From contig JAWQEG010000506.1 of assembly GCA_033782935.1 (NCBI GenBank), positions 2,496,501 through 2,560,500 on the forward strand: a stretch of DNA of 64,000 nt, read 5' to 3'. The translations under genes and the position numbers were made by a program. This document shows positions 1 to 11,840 of this stretch, one piece after another (the first letter of the stretch is position 1; every line of letters starts with the position of its first letter). This stretch comes from Petrolisthes cinctipes. Taxonomy: Eukaryota; Arthropoda; Malacostraca; Decapoda; Porcellanidae. Under the pieces are notes generated by a model, which worked only from the letters and a program-made list of their open reading frames with translations, was not told where the DNA came from and did no database searches.

Positions 1-196
1 AGGAGGATGACTCGGCTCCCCGGGTACCTGAACTTGGGGCCTGGTCCCCATTGGCCTCACGCCAGTGCCCCCTGGGGCGCAGGGGTTCCCGGACAGATGA
101 CTCGGTCCCTCTGCCAGGGGCCTAGCGCCATGGCCCCCCGGGTGCAGTTGCCGAAGCAAGGCATTCCCGGGAAGATGATTCGGCACCCTGGATTTT
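1..196. repeat. GC-rich degenerate tandem repeat
   Basis: A GC-rich stretch contains three spaced copies of a GATGACTCGG-like core (near 6, 96 and 174), each close to a run of C. The spacing is about 80-90 bases, so it reads as a diverged minisatellite. It ends where the LINE-A homology begins on the minus strand. No protein function is visible. Confidence 0.45.
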
Positions 197-2974
197 TTTA
201 GCACAGTATACTAAAAGTTGTTGATCTCGTCTCAATCGGAGGGGAGGCACTTGTGACTCCACCTCTAGACGCTCGATTCGAGTGCAACGTAGGGCTCCAA
301 GAAACACACGCAAACACGCATTCTGCACAACATCCAAACCTTTCAACACAGACTCAGATGCCGAACCATATACTATTGACAAATAATCTACTCTAGATCT
401 TATCAGGGATTTATATAGCATTAGCAATGACTTCCCATCTGCTCCCCATTGAGTACCAGAAATGCACTTCAGCAAATGGAGCGCTTTTAAACATTTAATT
501 TTTAACTGACTGACATAGACTCGCCATGTCAGTCGACTGTCAAAATGCAGTCCAAAAAATTTAGTTGAATTTTGAATAGGTAGGGGGTTGTCACACATAG
601 TCAGCCGGACGTCTGTCTTCTTCCTATGAGTGAAAATAACCCCTACACTCTATCTTACTGAAAACCTAAAACACCACTGAATCAAATCCAGTGCCAATTG
701 GATCCGAGTTGCCGAAAACTCTGCATTACAGCTGGAGTGCCATATCGCACAGTCGTCGGTGTACAGTGAATATTTAAGATTTCGAGGAGGAGCTGGTAGA
801 ATGTCATTGATCATACATAGAAATAAGGTCGGAGACAGAACACTCCCCTGGATGACCCCATTTGCCTGGACAAATATGTCCGAGAAAGTGACTGTGTCCG
901 AAAAAAGCTTGACAGAGAAAGTTCTGTCAGAAATGAAATTCTTAACAAAAAAGGGCAGGTTACCGCGTAATCCCATCGCATATAGTTTCCTGAGGAGGCC
1001 ATGTCGCCAAGTCATGTCGTAGGCTTTTTCAATGTCTAAAAATACTGCAATCAAAAATTGTTTTTTGGCAAATGACTCTTGAATTTGAACTTCCAGGTTT
1101 ACTAGCTGATCGAGCGTCTGGCGACCTTTACGGAAGCCACACTGCTCGTCAACCAGCAAATTCCTGGAATTTAAAAAATGCAATAGCCTACGATTAACAA
1201 TTCGTTCCATGACCTTGCATAAGCAACTTGTGAGCGCAATAGGTCGATACGATGAAGTCGATCTGGGGTCCCCCCCTCCTTTCGGTATGGGAATGACATG
1301 CGCAAAGTGCCACGAGTTTGGAAAGGTGTGACCCCTCCAAATCTCGTTGAACACTTGCAACATCTTGATCATGGAATCATGATCAAGATGCTTTATCATC
1401 TCATACCGAATCTCATCGGGTCCTGGGGATGTTCCACTACAGGCTCCTACGGCTTGGACAAGCTCTTGCATTGTTAGATCACTGTTGTAATCTAATTCAT
1501 CTCATGTGGCAAAGTCAATATGCTGCAGCTCTGATACTTCCTTGATGGGCAGGAAAGCTGGATGGTAATTTTCAGAGCTGCTAGCAAAAGAGAACTGCCT
1601 GGCGAGGGCGTTAGCAATGTCTCTAGGTTCGTCATAGTTGATGTTATTAAATGAGATGTTAGTAATTTTATTTGATATTTTTTTCTTATTTAATTTTCTT
1701 ACAGTGGACCAGACTTGGGAAATTGATGTTTCACTGTTTATGCTAAAGACAAAGCATCGCCGGGAGTCTCGTTTGGCTTGTCTGATGGTTCGACGAGCCC
1801 TAGCTCTCGCAAGTGTATACTTGCGAAAGTTTTCATCACTAATGTGATTTTTTAAAAGCCTGTAGGCTCTATTCCTCTCACAGAGTACCCTGCGGCAATC
1901 TGGCGTCCACCATGGAACTCTATGCTTTGCGCTATCTACCGAAGTCTTAGGAATTGTTGCCATTGCGTCTTTGAGGATATTATCTTGAATATTATTTACT
2001 TTATCATCAATGGTTTCACCAACAATTTCAATATTGACACCCTTTGTGAAGGACACCCAGTCTGCTTTTTTTACGTTAAATTTAGGTGCTGAAGGCTCTT
2101 TAATAATGTCTCTTTTATATTTAATCAAAATAGGAAAATGGTCGCTTCCCAATGAGTCATCAACGGGTAGCCACTGGCAAGAGGCTGCAATTGATGGGGA
2201 GACCAGAGATAGGTCAAGGACGCTAAAATTACCAGTATTATCATCAACTCTCATCGGACTACCGTCGTTCAGAAGAACCAAATTGGAATCACTGATTAGC
2301 CTAGCCATCTGTTCCTCCCTTCTATCATCCCGCAGGGAACCCCATAACGTATGATGAGCATTAAAATCTCCTAAAATTAATTTTCTACAGGGCAGACTGT
2401 CCTGTAGATCAAAAACATCATCATAAGTTACTGTATCAGGAGGACAGTAGACAGAACAGATAGTCAGGTAGGTGCCACCGAATTTTACTCTGCAAGCGAC
2501 ACTTTCCAGAGGAAAATTACAGGGCACATCAGTGAAAAGGAGGTTATGGCGGATGTAGATTGCCACTCCACCTCCACCCCTCCCCCCGTGGTCCCTCCTA
2601 ATTAACCTGTAGTTCCGAAGCTGAACAACCTCGTCTTCGACTTGGTCGTTCAGATGAGTTTCCTGAAGGGCAATAATATCGGCAGCGTAAGAACAAGCCA
2701 AAAGTTTGAGTTCATTTAATCTAGCTCTAAGACTTCGACAGTTCCATTGGAGTATGGTTAGTGCGGGATGGTTTCGCGACGGTAGCCTACATCGCCTGTT
2801 CCTCTCCATGAGGTATAGAGCCAGTCCATGGACGGCTCGACGAATCTCGGATGCATGCTTCATGGGAATCACCTGAGCGAGAACATGAGATTTTGAAGCT
2901 GATACGGTATCATCAGCCTTGTGGTGTTTCTTTTGTTGGGTTGATTCAACAACTTCTTCTAGTTTCTTAGTCAA
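197..2974 (-). pseudogene. LINE-A ORF2 (endonuclease-reverse transcriptase), two in-frame stops
   Basis: This would be the endonuclease-RT polyprotein that nicks DNA and primes reverse transcription at the nick. The N-terminal third has endonuclease motifs QWNCRSLR, LQETHL, GDFNAHHTLWG and SDHFPIL. The RT part has FLDIEKAYDMTW (motif A), GVIQGSVLSPTLF (motif B, with I in place of the usual P) and YTDD (motif C, usually YADD or YVDD). One frame runs throughout but is broken by TGA at 1502-1504 and TAG at 650-652. Homology fades near 197, before an RNase H. The frame opens 8 bases inside the end of ORF1. No ATG is seen at that point, so coupled translation is an inference. Confidence 0.88.
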
Positions 2975-3278
2975 ATTTTCTACTTGAAGCGTTAATTTGC
3001 TTACTGTATCCTTTAATTCCGTTATCCTTAGCCTGGATAGTCACGTTTACATCAGTTGTATTTACATGAGCAGGGGTGCCAGTCATAGCTGCAGCATAGG
3101 AAATTGTGGGATTTTGGTTAACCCCCTCCATCTTCCTCTTTGCCTCACCATAACTGACATCATGAGCCCTCATGTATGCCATTGTCTCAGTCTCTACTTT
3201 AAGGTTCCTGCAGTCACCTGCACTTGCCTGGTGGGGGCTGCCACAATTAGAACACCTGAGAACCGTCTCTGAACACAA
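2967..3278 (-). pseudogene. LINE-A ORF1 C-terminal remnant (Gag-like)
   Basis: About 103 codons remain of the RNA-binding ORF1 protein. Near the start is CSNCGSPHQASAGDC, a CCHC-type knuckle (C-x2-C-x4-H-x6-C), the last of the usual set. A polar, low-complexity tail follows. The 5' part with the other knuckles is absent. The stop TAA (2967-2969) overlaps the start of the ORF2 frame, as expected for a LINE with overlapping ORFs. Confidence 0.7.
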
Positions 3279-3775
3279 TTCTGTCTCGTGACTACCTGCA
3301 CATTTACCAGGGGATCATCCATCTGGGCCCTCGGACTACGTCCGACCCCTCTCCTATCATACTTACCTAACTCCCTTAACTATTGTATCAACCCCCAAAA
3401 AATGGACAATAATTTAGGGAATAAAAGTTGCCTTTACTCGCCCCTCCCTAGTGGTAGCCTGGCGGCGTTCTCCAGTACCAACTAGGGGATCGGAGTTTGT
3501 GCGGAAGGAACTTCCCCACCACCGAACCTGCCTAATGCGAGGGGTGGTGTAGTCAGAACCCACCTCCGAAGCGAATACCGTTACTCAGCCAAGAGACAAC
3601 CGTAGGCCCAGGAGGTCGAACGGAAAATATGGAAGAAAAAGTAGTTTAAGAAAAAGATGTTCCCATATGACGCACCAGACGACTGGGCCTCCCTACCACA
3701 GGGTTTCCCCTGAGGCAGCGAGTGCTGCGGGTCTGGTGTGGGGAACAACTAACTACTAACTAACAACTAAGTAGT
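3279..3775 (-). other. Non-coding flank, possibly LINE-A 5' UTR
   Basis: No convincing frame is present. The minus strand is mildly GC-rich and sits directly upstream of the truncated ORF1, so it may be LINE 5' untranslated sequence joined by an internal deletion. A short ACTAACTACTAACTAACAAC run occurs near 3750-3770. The assignment rests on position only. Confidence 0.3.
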
Positions 3776-4380
3776 TGTACGGTGGAGCGTGGAGGCGAGG
3801 CTGTTGTGGGTGGAGGAGTGAATGTGGGATGTGAATGTGGGGAATAATGTGGAGAATAGGTAGAGTTACACTGTTGTGTGAGTGAAGGAGAATGTGGAAT
3901 GTGAATGTGGAAAGTAATGTGGAGAATAGGTAGAGTTATAATGTTATGTCTGAGTGGAGGTACAGAGGAGCGTGTAGGCGAGGTTGTTGTGTGGTTACGA
4001 GATGTGACACGAATGAAAAGAAGGGAAAATCGTGTCGTAAGTGTGTGTGGATGAATATGAAAGGAATGGTGGTGTGTATGGAGTGGGTTGAGAAGGAGGT
4101 ATATATTAGGGTAGTGTGAGATGTAAGTACGGTGGGAATAGGCGGGGGAGTAAAAAGAAAAGAGAGTAAAATGGTATGCCAATGGTAGGTTAGCACGTCT
4201 GTGTGGTGTGGTGCTGCGTGGGTAACAGGAAACGATGGGGTGGTGTGGGATGTGGAGTCGAGGTTGTGTTGTGTGGGGGAATGGATGTTGAACGAGAGTG
4301 TGGGGGGTAGGTAGCGATATACCGTTCGTATGTTTTTAGAAGAAAAAGAGTGTAGGAGTGATGCAGTGTAGGTGGATTGA
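3776..4380. repeat. GT-rich minisatellite with 70-bp units
   Basis: The plus strand is G/T-rich. Two neighbouring units starting at 3821 and 3891 share AATGTGGRATGTGAATGTGG and a following GTGGAGAATAGGTAGAGTTA, giving a 70-base period. A second motif, GAGCGTGKAGGCGAGG, recurs near 3785 and 3968. Similar GT-rich sequence reappears at 22,620-23,040, on the far side of the LINE-B host copy. Long minus-strand reading frames here are Thr/His/Ser-rich and come from the repeat. Confidence 0.6.
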
Positions 4381-4660
4381 TTGACTGATTTATAGAAGCC
4401 ACTAGACATCTGGCAGTACAACAGCTAGGGTCATATACCGCCCAACATAAAATGGTCATCTACATCATTAATAAAATATGTATACACATTAAATAGGTTT
4501 CACTACCCTGAAAGGGATATGCAGCATGATTAAAAGGACATAAAAACTAAGAAACACATTTTCACAAAACAAAAAAAAACTTATTTACTTAAGTAAAATA
4601 TATAAAAGTATCAAACTTAAAAATATTGAACTATCTAAGAAGTCATAAATATCATAGAAG

Positions 4661-5282
4661 TCACAATTTTTGTAGGAGGCCAGCCTCCTCCACATAGGAG
4701 AGGATGTTCCCTCCCACACTACAAGCCTCCTCCCCAAGGACCTGGGAGAGACTGTAAGAACCGTCAACCAACAGGTACTCGGAGAGGTGCCTACGACGAA
4801 GGTCCCCAAGGCTGGAACACTCAGCAAGAAGATGCCGCACAGTCAGAGGGACCAGACAATCAATACAGTAGGGAGGTGGAGCCCTCTCCATTAAAAACCC
4901 ATGATTCAATAGTGTGTGGCCAATGCGGAGACGGGCAAGAGCCGTCTCCCACCAGCGGGACATGACGCTGTAGCTCCACAAACCCAGGCGCTGGTGGATG
5001 CAGCAGAGCTTGTTAGCCCCGACGGCGTCCCATCTGTCTTGCCAGCAGGAATGAAAGGTAGGTCCACTGCAGGTACGGGATAATGCCTAGCAGAAGGCCG
5101 AGAACTGGAGGCCGCAGCCTTAGCCAGGGCATCAGCCCGCTCATTCCCATCGACACCCACATGGGCTGGGACCCAACAAAATGTGACTCTACAGCCACAA
5201 CGACACAGGAGGACAAGTCACTCGAGAATGGCCAACACCAGGGGATGGGAAAAGTTAAAATTGTCCAAGGCCTGCAAGGCAC
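4661..5282 (-). pseudogene. LINE-B host ORF2 C-terminus (RNase H remnant)
   Basis: Two overlapping frames together cover the RNase H end and the C-terminal cysteine cluster of LINE-B ORF2. The AHVGVDGNERADALAKAA box falls near 5,100-5,170. The WSYSVMSRWWETALARLRIGHTLL block and CIDCLVPLTVRH cluster fall near 4,810-4,981. Compared with the plus copy it has at least one frameshift near 5,050. It cannot make a functional product. Confidence 0.8.
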
Positions 5283-5461
5283 TACACATCAGTGTACACA
5301 GGGAGAGACTCCCTGTGAGAGGTGGCAAGTGCTAAAAACAGGGAACGAGCAATTGGAGAAGGAAGATATTCCTTCTTGTCTGAAAAGCAGGTGCAGGTGT
5401 AAACTTCTGGAAGAAGCCATGGAGCCACCCTGGAGACCCGCATAGGACAAATCTAGAAGTC

Positions 5462-5477
5462 ATCAATGCCCATCTCC
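5462..5477 (+). repeat. Target-site duplication, left copy (16 bp)
   Basis: ATCAATGCCCATCTCC occurs here and again at 11,825-11,840, exactly bracketing the plus-strand LINE-B. The bases belong to the coding sequence of the interrupted minus-strand LINE-B. The first two bases of the right copy could also belong to the AAAT-rich tail, so the true length is 14-16 bp. Confidence 0.88.
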
Positions 5478-5929
5478 CCCCCAACAGGAACCGCCTTGAC
5501 GTGGTGGGGGGGCTTGTGTGTCTCTGAGACCTGGCGAGCTAGACTAGACGGGGCTCCGGCCCCTGCTCTGCTCCGATTTCGGGGAGAGAGGGCTTCCCAT
5601 CTTAGTAAGGTCGCCAGTGAGAGACCAGACTAAATGGTTCCCATGCATTAGGCTGCCAGTACGGGCCAACAGTGCTGCCCTCCAGAGGGACTGCCCTCTA
5701 GGGGCCGTCCTATGTTGGATGGTTGGGTGTCTAGGCCGGGAGATGTTGGGGAAGGGGGTCTCAGCACCGTCGTGGGCAAACTTTCGAGCCATTGGGGTTG
5801 CTTTTTAAAACGAGTGGCCCCGTGGGGGAAGAGGTACCCCGCCAGCGGCGACCAGTGCTCGGTCCCCTCATCTGCCCGGTAGGTAGTAGCTCTTGGCTCC
5901 TGGGGCCAAAAACACTAAACCAATGATAT
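5478..5929 (+). promoter_or_regulatory. LINE-B 5' UTR with presumed internal promoter
   Basis: About 450 GC-rich non-coding bases lie between the target duplication and the ORF1 start. Full-length LINEs of this type carry an internal promoter here. I see no TATA box, which is usual for them. The ATG at 5930 opens the conserved ORF1 frame. An earlier ATG at 5923 is out of frame. Confidence 0.5.
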
Positions 5930-7922
5930 ATGGATATAGAAAAGCCCCAATCTCTTCCTCGAGTGGTGGTCGACCAGGCCCTCGAGGCGTCACTCTCTGG
6001 TCATGGTAGTAAGCAGAAAGCTGCAAATAAAACTAGACCTAGCAGGTCGGGTGTTGTGTCGAAGAACCCTGTTAGCGATTTGGACACGTTAATGTTAACT
6101 AATGTACTTGCATCCTTTTCCTATGGCGCTATTCACTCCATTTTTAAGTGTTTTGGAGTAGTTCTTCGAATCCGAATCATATATGACAGTGATTGTAGGT
6201 CTAATCGGTGCTATATTACTTTCATTACAAATGCTGCTGCCAAAGCAGCATTTGAGGCAAAAGATTCTCTGACTGTGGGGGATACTCACTGTAAAGTTTA
6301 GCTGATGCGGTCCACCAATGTAGTTGACAGTGACAATGACTACTGCCCTAACATATTGGATGACTCTGTAGAGCATGTCCCAAAGGAACGTCGGGTTCCT
6401 ACACCCTTTTGGTTTGTGGCTTACTACAGGGAGGGACGTGGTAACCTTATCCATGCTTCCCGATATCTGGAGAAAGAAATTGGATTATTACCAATGGGCC
6501 ACATAAAGAAATATGGTAAGGGCATTTTAATCAGAGCCAAAGATCTTACACAGGCCATGATGCTCCTCAATCTCCCCTGTCCTTCTGATAGCATGTGTGA
6601 ATCTATTAAACCACATCGAACATTTAATTATAGCAAGGGGCTTGTATATAATGAGGACCTGTATGAATTCTCTGAAGAGGACATTCTCGCTATGTGCCCA
6701 GACAGTGTCCAACGAGTAACAAAGATGAATGGCAGTAAAAATAATATCATCCTCACCTTCTATGGCTCGCATATCCCAGATCGCATTAACATTAACCTCA
6801 CCTCTTATGAGGTGAAGCCTTTTGTTGAGCGTCCACTACAGTGTTTCTGTTGTTATGAGTTTGGTCATGGGAGGAAGAACTGCAACAAACGTTCCCGGTG
6901 TGGTAATTGTTCTGCTCTTGACTCACATCTTACTTCTGAGTGTCGGTCAGAGAGTTACTGCTTTTACTGCAGAGATGGTACTTGAGCAGGATATCCTCCA
7001 CTCGGCTAATACCCAATTAATTAGCATAGGTAGTGCCAGATGGCAACTCAACTTCAGGCGACAGAAGGATGGTGGTGTGAAGACATACGCCTCCTCCCTT
7101 CGCCCTAAATCGGTTGCAGCACCCTCTCAACCCTCTCAAGAGGCAGCTGCTTTTTGCTCTATTGAGAGCGTTTCAAAGGTTACTCTACGTAATAGTTTCT
7201 CTGTCTTGGAAACTTTATCAGACACTCATTCTGGTGACCCTTCAACTGATGACAATTCTCAGACATTAGCTAAAGGTGTTCATGTGGTAGAGGTTCACGC
7301 TGCCACACGCTCTCCAAAAAGGAAACTTAAGTCACCTAAACTGCCACAGAGATGCCTTCGCAGTTCCTCTGAGGCACTTGACTGTATAGATGTTTCTCCT
7401 TGTAAGGCAACCATCTCTGTGGACTCATCCATAGTTTCCTCTCAATTTCACCAGAAGCGTTCTCGTGGCTCTGATGAATCTCTTGATTCAACAGAAGTTC
7501 CTCCTCGCAAGCTTCCTTCGGGATCATCAGAGGGGCGTGAAGTTAATGTGGATGCCACGGATGTTGTGACTTCAAAAGATTCAGTTTCTCTTCCGCTTGA
7601 GCAGCGGAGTGATTCTACCACCTGTATTATGGATGTTGGTGTATCTACCTGTGTCAGTGATACCACTGCTGTACAGGACAATACCAATGTAATTGTTTCA
7701 AAGAATATCCCAGCTCATATACCTTCATCTTCTTCTAACATATCAGATGCTTCAGGGACTCGTCTACGGGTCCCAATTACTGCCCCACGTACTACTCCTC
7801 GGGTTCGCTCTTCTTCTAGTGGCCCAAGATTAGACAAATCTTATTGTTTGAGTAAACCCTCAGGTCGAGGTGGTAGTGGGAAGTACCTCCGTGAGGCTTC
7901 CCAAAAATCAGTACTAAAGTAA
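5930..7922 (+). pseudogene. LINE-B ORF1 (zinc-knuckle RNA-binding protein), broken
   Basis: ORF1 would coat the LINE RNA. The first part has no motif I can name. Around 6,830-6,970 come CX2CX4HX4C (CFCCYEFGHGRKNC), a second knuckle (CGNCSALDSHLTSEC) and the start of a third (CFYC). The C-terminal third is Ser/Thr-rich and basic (PKRKLKSPK). A TAG at 6299-6301 interrupts the frame. Near 6,980, just inside the third knuckle, a small deletion shifts the frame so that reading continues in the frame ending at 7922. The minus-strand copy at 21,655-22,450 keeps bases at the matching point, which supports a deletion here. Confidence 0.82.
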
Positions 7923-10900
7923 CACTGTTCAAGGTCCTTCAGTGGAATTGCCGTGGCTTGCGTGCTTCTTGGGAGGAACTGCTCATTCTTCTCTCTAGCT
8001 TCTCTCCTGCATGTGTTTCTCTCCAAGAGACAATGCTTGGGGACTACATTCCTGCCAGTCCTCCATCATACTCTGCATTTTATTCCAATTCATTTGAAGG
8101 TCAGGGTCACCATGGTGGCTCTGCCATCCTATTTCGCCAAGATAATCCATGCACGAGCCTGGAGCTTGACACTCCGCTCCAGGCTGTTGCAGTTAAGGTT
8201 TCTATGGACCGCCCATACACTATGTGCAGTCTATACCTTCCTCCCAATGTTACAGTTGAGAGGGGTGATCTCAACCGTCTTGTACGGGACCTTCCTTCTC
8301 CCTTTATTTTATTGGGTAATTTTAATGGTCGTCATCCTCTGTGGGGTGACGGTTCGGTCAACCCCAGGGGTGTTTTATTGGCTTCTTTTATTGAGGATGA
8401 GGGATTAGGGGTTTTAAATACGGGAGATGTGACACATTTTAATAGCCCTACTGGGACTTTTACCGTTATTGACATTTCCCTCTGCTCACCCAGTGCTCTG
8501 TTGGATTTTACTTGGAGAGTTTTGCCTGATTTATATGGCAGTGACCATTTCCCTATACTTTTAGAAGGTAACAGGTATGAACCACAGTCTCGTATTCCTA
8601 GGTGGAAAATAGAGAAGGCTGACTGGCAGTTTTTTGGAGAGCTAACTTCTTCGGTCTCTTCTGTAGCCGATTTCGGTAGCTCTGACGAGGCTGTAACATA
8701 TTTCACTGATATGCTCCACTCTGCTGCTCTCAACTCTATCCCTAGAACTTCTGGTTACTTTCCCAAACGTCCTGTCCCTTGGTAGTCACCAGTCTGCACC
8801 ACTGCTGTGCGGAAGAAGCGCGCTGCTTTCGTTGGGACCCAACTCTTTTAGAGGACTTCCGATGGGCAAAGACCCGGGCTAGACGAGTCTTAAAAGAGGC
8901 CCGACATGCATCTTGGATGGCCTATGTGTCTTCAATTAATACTAAAACTCCACTCACCCAAGTGTTCAGGAGAGTCCGTAAGATGGCGGGGAAGTTTTCT
9001 CCTAGTACTTCACCTGTACTTAAGGTCAATGGAATTAAGATCATGGATGGTTTGACAGTGGCCAATACCATGGCAGAGGCTTTTGCAAAAGTCTCCAGCC
9101 GTGACTCTCGACCTCTGGCTGTCAGGCATGAGTTAAGAGCCAAGGAGCGTACTGTCCTGGATTTCTCAGGGAACGAGAATGAAAGTTATAACCATATATT
9201 CACCCTGAGAGACCTGCATTCTGCTCTCTCTCTCTGCGGCGACACTTCTCCTGGGCCAGACAACATCCCATATGCAATGTTACGACACTTGGGTGAGGAG
9301 GCGATCTCATTTCTTTTAGCTTTATATAACAGAATCTGGCTGGAGGGTGTCTTCCCTTCTGGGTGGAGGGTTGCTACCATCCTTCCTTTCCTCAAGCCGG
9401 GCAAGGATTCTGGTGTTGCCCTCAATTATCGACCACTTGCCTTGACCTCCTGTCTCTGTAAACTATTTGAAAAGATGGTGAATGTCAGACTGGTATACTT
9501 CTTGGAACGGGGTGATTTTCTGTCTCCATCCCAGTCTGGCTTTCGTAAACACCGTTCCACTACAGATGCTCTGATCAGGTTGGAAGCTGCTGCATGTGAG
9601 GCCTTTGCACGACATCAACACCTTCTCTGTGTATTCTTTGATTTAGAGAAAGCCTATGACACTACATGGCAATATGGCATCCTGCAGCAACTCCATTTAT
9701 ATGGCCTGCGGGGTCGCCTTCCACGCATTCTTAAGGAGTTTCTCAGTGGTCGCAGTTTTTCTGTGAGGGTTGGTACAACCCACTCAGCATCTGTTGCACA
9801 GGAGGAGGGCGTCCCCCAGGGAAGCGTCCTCAGTGTCACATTATTTGCAGTAGCAATTAATGCCATTGCCTCATCCCTTCCAGACGGTATAGCTAACTCG
9901 ATGTACGTTGACGACCTAGCAGTCTGGTTTGCTGCTTCCCGTATGTCAGTGGCAGAGCGGCGCATGCAGCTTGCCCTTGACAGGGTGTCACGTTGGACTG
10001 GTTCTCATGGGTTTCGATTTTCTCCTTCCAAGACAGTTGCTATGCACTTCTGCCACATCCGAGGCGTCCACCCCGATCCGGACTTATTCATGTATGGTCA
10101 TCGGATACGTTGTGTCGAGGAGACTCGCTTTTTGGGTCTCCTTTTTGACAAATGTTTGACTTGGGTTCCCCACTTATGTACACTTAAGGTCTCTTGCCTC
10201 AAGGCTCTTAACCTGTTGAGGGTCCTGGGCTATACATCCTGGGAGGCTGATCGGGCCACCCTCCACCGCCTATACCATGTTCTTATTAGGTCAAAACTCG
10301 ACTATGGGTGTGAGGTGTACTCTTCTGCCACCGATGCCCGTCTCAGAGTTTTAGACCCTGTTCATCATGCTGGAGTACGTCTCGCGACCAGAGCCTTCAG
10401 GTCGTCCCCAATCCCCAGTCTCCTGGTGGACGCTAATGAGCCACCTCTTGATCTCCGTCGCCAGTCCTTGATAGTTCGTTATTGGCATCGATTACATCGA
10501 CTTCCTGACTCCCTTCCCTGCTTGGCGGTGTCATCTGATATCATGTCTCAGTACTATTTTTTACATTCTCGTACACCATGGCCCTTTGGCTTCCGGGTCA
10601 GGAAGGCTATGGAGGAGATGGGCATTGATGACTTCCAGACTTGTCCTGTGAGGGTCCCCAGCGTGGCTCCACGGCTTTTTCCAGAAGTTTTCCCCTGCAT
10701 CTGCTTTACAGACAAGAAGGAATCTCTTCCTCCTCCAGTGGCTCGTTCCCTCTTTTTAGAACATAGGGAGTCCCTCCCTGTGTACACTGATGGGTCAAAG
10801 TCTGATGCAGGAGCTGGCTTTGGAGTTGTCTTTCCTGACTTTTGCCGTGGAGGCAGGCTCCCTTCTGTCATGTCCATTTTTATTGCTGAGCTCTCGGCCA

Positions 10901-11610
10901 TTTTATATGCCCTCCAAGTGATTTTCACTCTCCCTCAGCCTTTGTTTACTATTTTTAGCGATTCCTGTAGTGCCTTGCAGGCCTTGTGCAATTTTAACTC
11001 TTCCCATCCCCTGGTGTTGGCCATTCTTGAGTGGCTTGTCCTCCTGGGTTGTCGTGGCCGCAAAGTCACTTTTTGTTGGGTCCCGGCCCATGTGGGTGTT
11101 GATGGGAATGAGCGGGTTGACGCCATGGCTAAGGCTGCGGTCTCCAATTCCCTGCCTCCTGCCAGGCGTCATCCTGTTCCTGCAGTGGACCTTCGACCCT
11201 ACATAGATGCTACTGTTCGTTCCTGCTGGCAGGACAGATGGGACGCCGTCGGGGCTAACAAGCTCCACGACATCCGCCAGCGACTTTGTTTGTGGAGCTA
11301 CAGTGGCCTGTCCCGCCGGTGGGAGACGGCTCTTGTACGCCTCCGCATTGGTTACACATTATTGACTCATGGCTTTTTAATGGAGAGGGCTCACCCTTCC
11401 TACTGTGATGATTGTCTGGTCCCTTTGACAGTACGGCATCTTATTGTTGAGTGTCCCAGCCTTGGTGACCTTCGTCGTAGGCACCTCTCTGAGTACCAGG
11501 AGGGTGACGGTTCTTACAGTCACTCCCAGGTGCTCGGGGAGGAGGCTTGTAGTGTGGGAGGGAACACCCTCTCCTATGTGGAGGAGGCTGGCCTTCTCCA
11601 CAAAATATGA
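7903..11610 (+). pseudogene. LINE-B ORF2 (EN-RT-RNase H), broken
   Basis: This is the polyprotein for nicking, reverse transcription and RNA removal. EN covers about 7,940-8,560 (VLQWNCRGLRA, LQET, SDHFPILLE). The metal-binding GDFN motif reads GNFN here. RT lies at about 9,200-9,930 with FDLEKAYDTTW, EGVPQGSVLS and MYVDD at 9901-9915. RNase H is at about 10,780-11,150 with YTDGSKSDAG, AELSAI, FSDS and GVDGNERVDAMA. The end has CDDCLVPLTVRHLIVEC. The frame overlaps the end of ORF1 in the -1 register. A TAG at 8783-8785 and a frameshift near 8,840 separate EN from RT; the RT-RNase H half is open for over 900 codons. Confidence 0.93.
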
Positions 11611-11824
11611 TTTTATGATATTTATGGTTTTTAGATTATTTTAAGTTGATGTTTTTTTTTATTAATAATGTGCTTTTTAGTTTGTGTGTCTTTTAATCAT
11701 GGTGCCTGTCCCTTTCGGGTATTCATGTTTTATTAATTGTGTAGATGACAATTTTATGTTAGGCGGTATATGACCTTGGCTGTTGCGCCGCCAGATGCTT
11801 AGTTGCATCAAAATAAATAAATAA
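11611..11824 (+). other. LINE-B 3' UTR and tail
   Basis: An AT-rich 3' UTR ends with GTATATGACCTTGGCTGTTG, CGCCGCCAGATGCTTAG and then AATAAATAAATAAAT. The last ~60 bases resemble the 3' end of the minus-strand copy near 4,390-4,450. Related CGCCGCC/CGCCACCTAATATCGATCAA ends appear inside the palindromic element. A conserved 3' end is what the LINE RT recognises. Confidence 0.75.
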
Positions 11825-11840
11825 ATCAATGCCCATCTCC
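11825..11840 (+). repeat. Target-site duplication, right copy (16 bp)
   Basis: This is identical to 5462-5477. To its right the minus-strand LINE-B resumes without loss, so the two host pieces join perfectly once the insertion is removed. Confidence 0.88.

Larger units (their letters stand above)
197..3278 (-). mobile_element. LINE-A, degenerate non-LTR retrotransposon
   Basis: The minus strand reads in order: the end of an ORF1 with a zinc knuckle, an endonuclease, a reverse transcriptase and part of the RT connection domain. It stops near 197, before any RNase H or 3' tail, so the 3' end is missing. ORF1 is also cut at its 5' end. The layout (ORF1, EN, RT) is that of Jockey/I-type LINEs. 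Two stops break ORF2. It is a separate family from LINE-B, with clearly different RT sequence. Confidence 0.85.
4380..5477 (-). mobile_element. LINE-B host copy, 3' piece (RNase H to tail)
   Basis: The minus strand encodes the end of ORF2 of the same family as the element at 5,478-11,824. It has part of RNase H with GVDGNERADALAKAA, then the C-terminal CIDCLVPLTVRHLLAEC knuckle and GEEACSVGGN. A 3' UTR follows, ending in a short ATCAGTCAATCAATC-type tail near 4380. Frame shifts interrupt it near 5,100. At 5477 the sequence stops at the bases that resume at 11,841, so this is one LINE cut by an insertion. Confidence 0.85.
5478..11824 (+). mobile_element. LINE-B, full-length plus-strand copy nested in its own family
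   Basis: This 6.35-kb non-LTR retrotransposon runs from a C-rich 5' end to an AATAAATAAATAAAT tail. It holds a 5' UTR, ORF1 with zinc knuckles, and ORF2 with endonuclease, RT, RNase H and a terminal cysteine cluster. EN, RT and RNase H in this order fit the I/Jockey group. The 16-bp duplication on both sides marks a clean target-primed insertion into a minus-strand copy of the same family. Stops and frameshifts in both ORFs make this copy non-autonomous. Confidence 0.92.

Noticed and set aside
3760..4459. Three long minus-strand frames rich in His, Thr and Ser
   Set aside because: Low-complexity translations of the GT-rich minisatellite.
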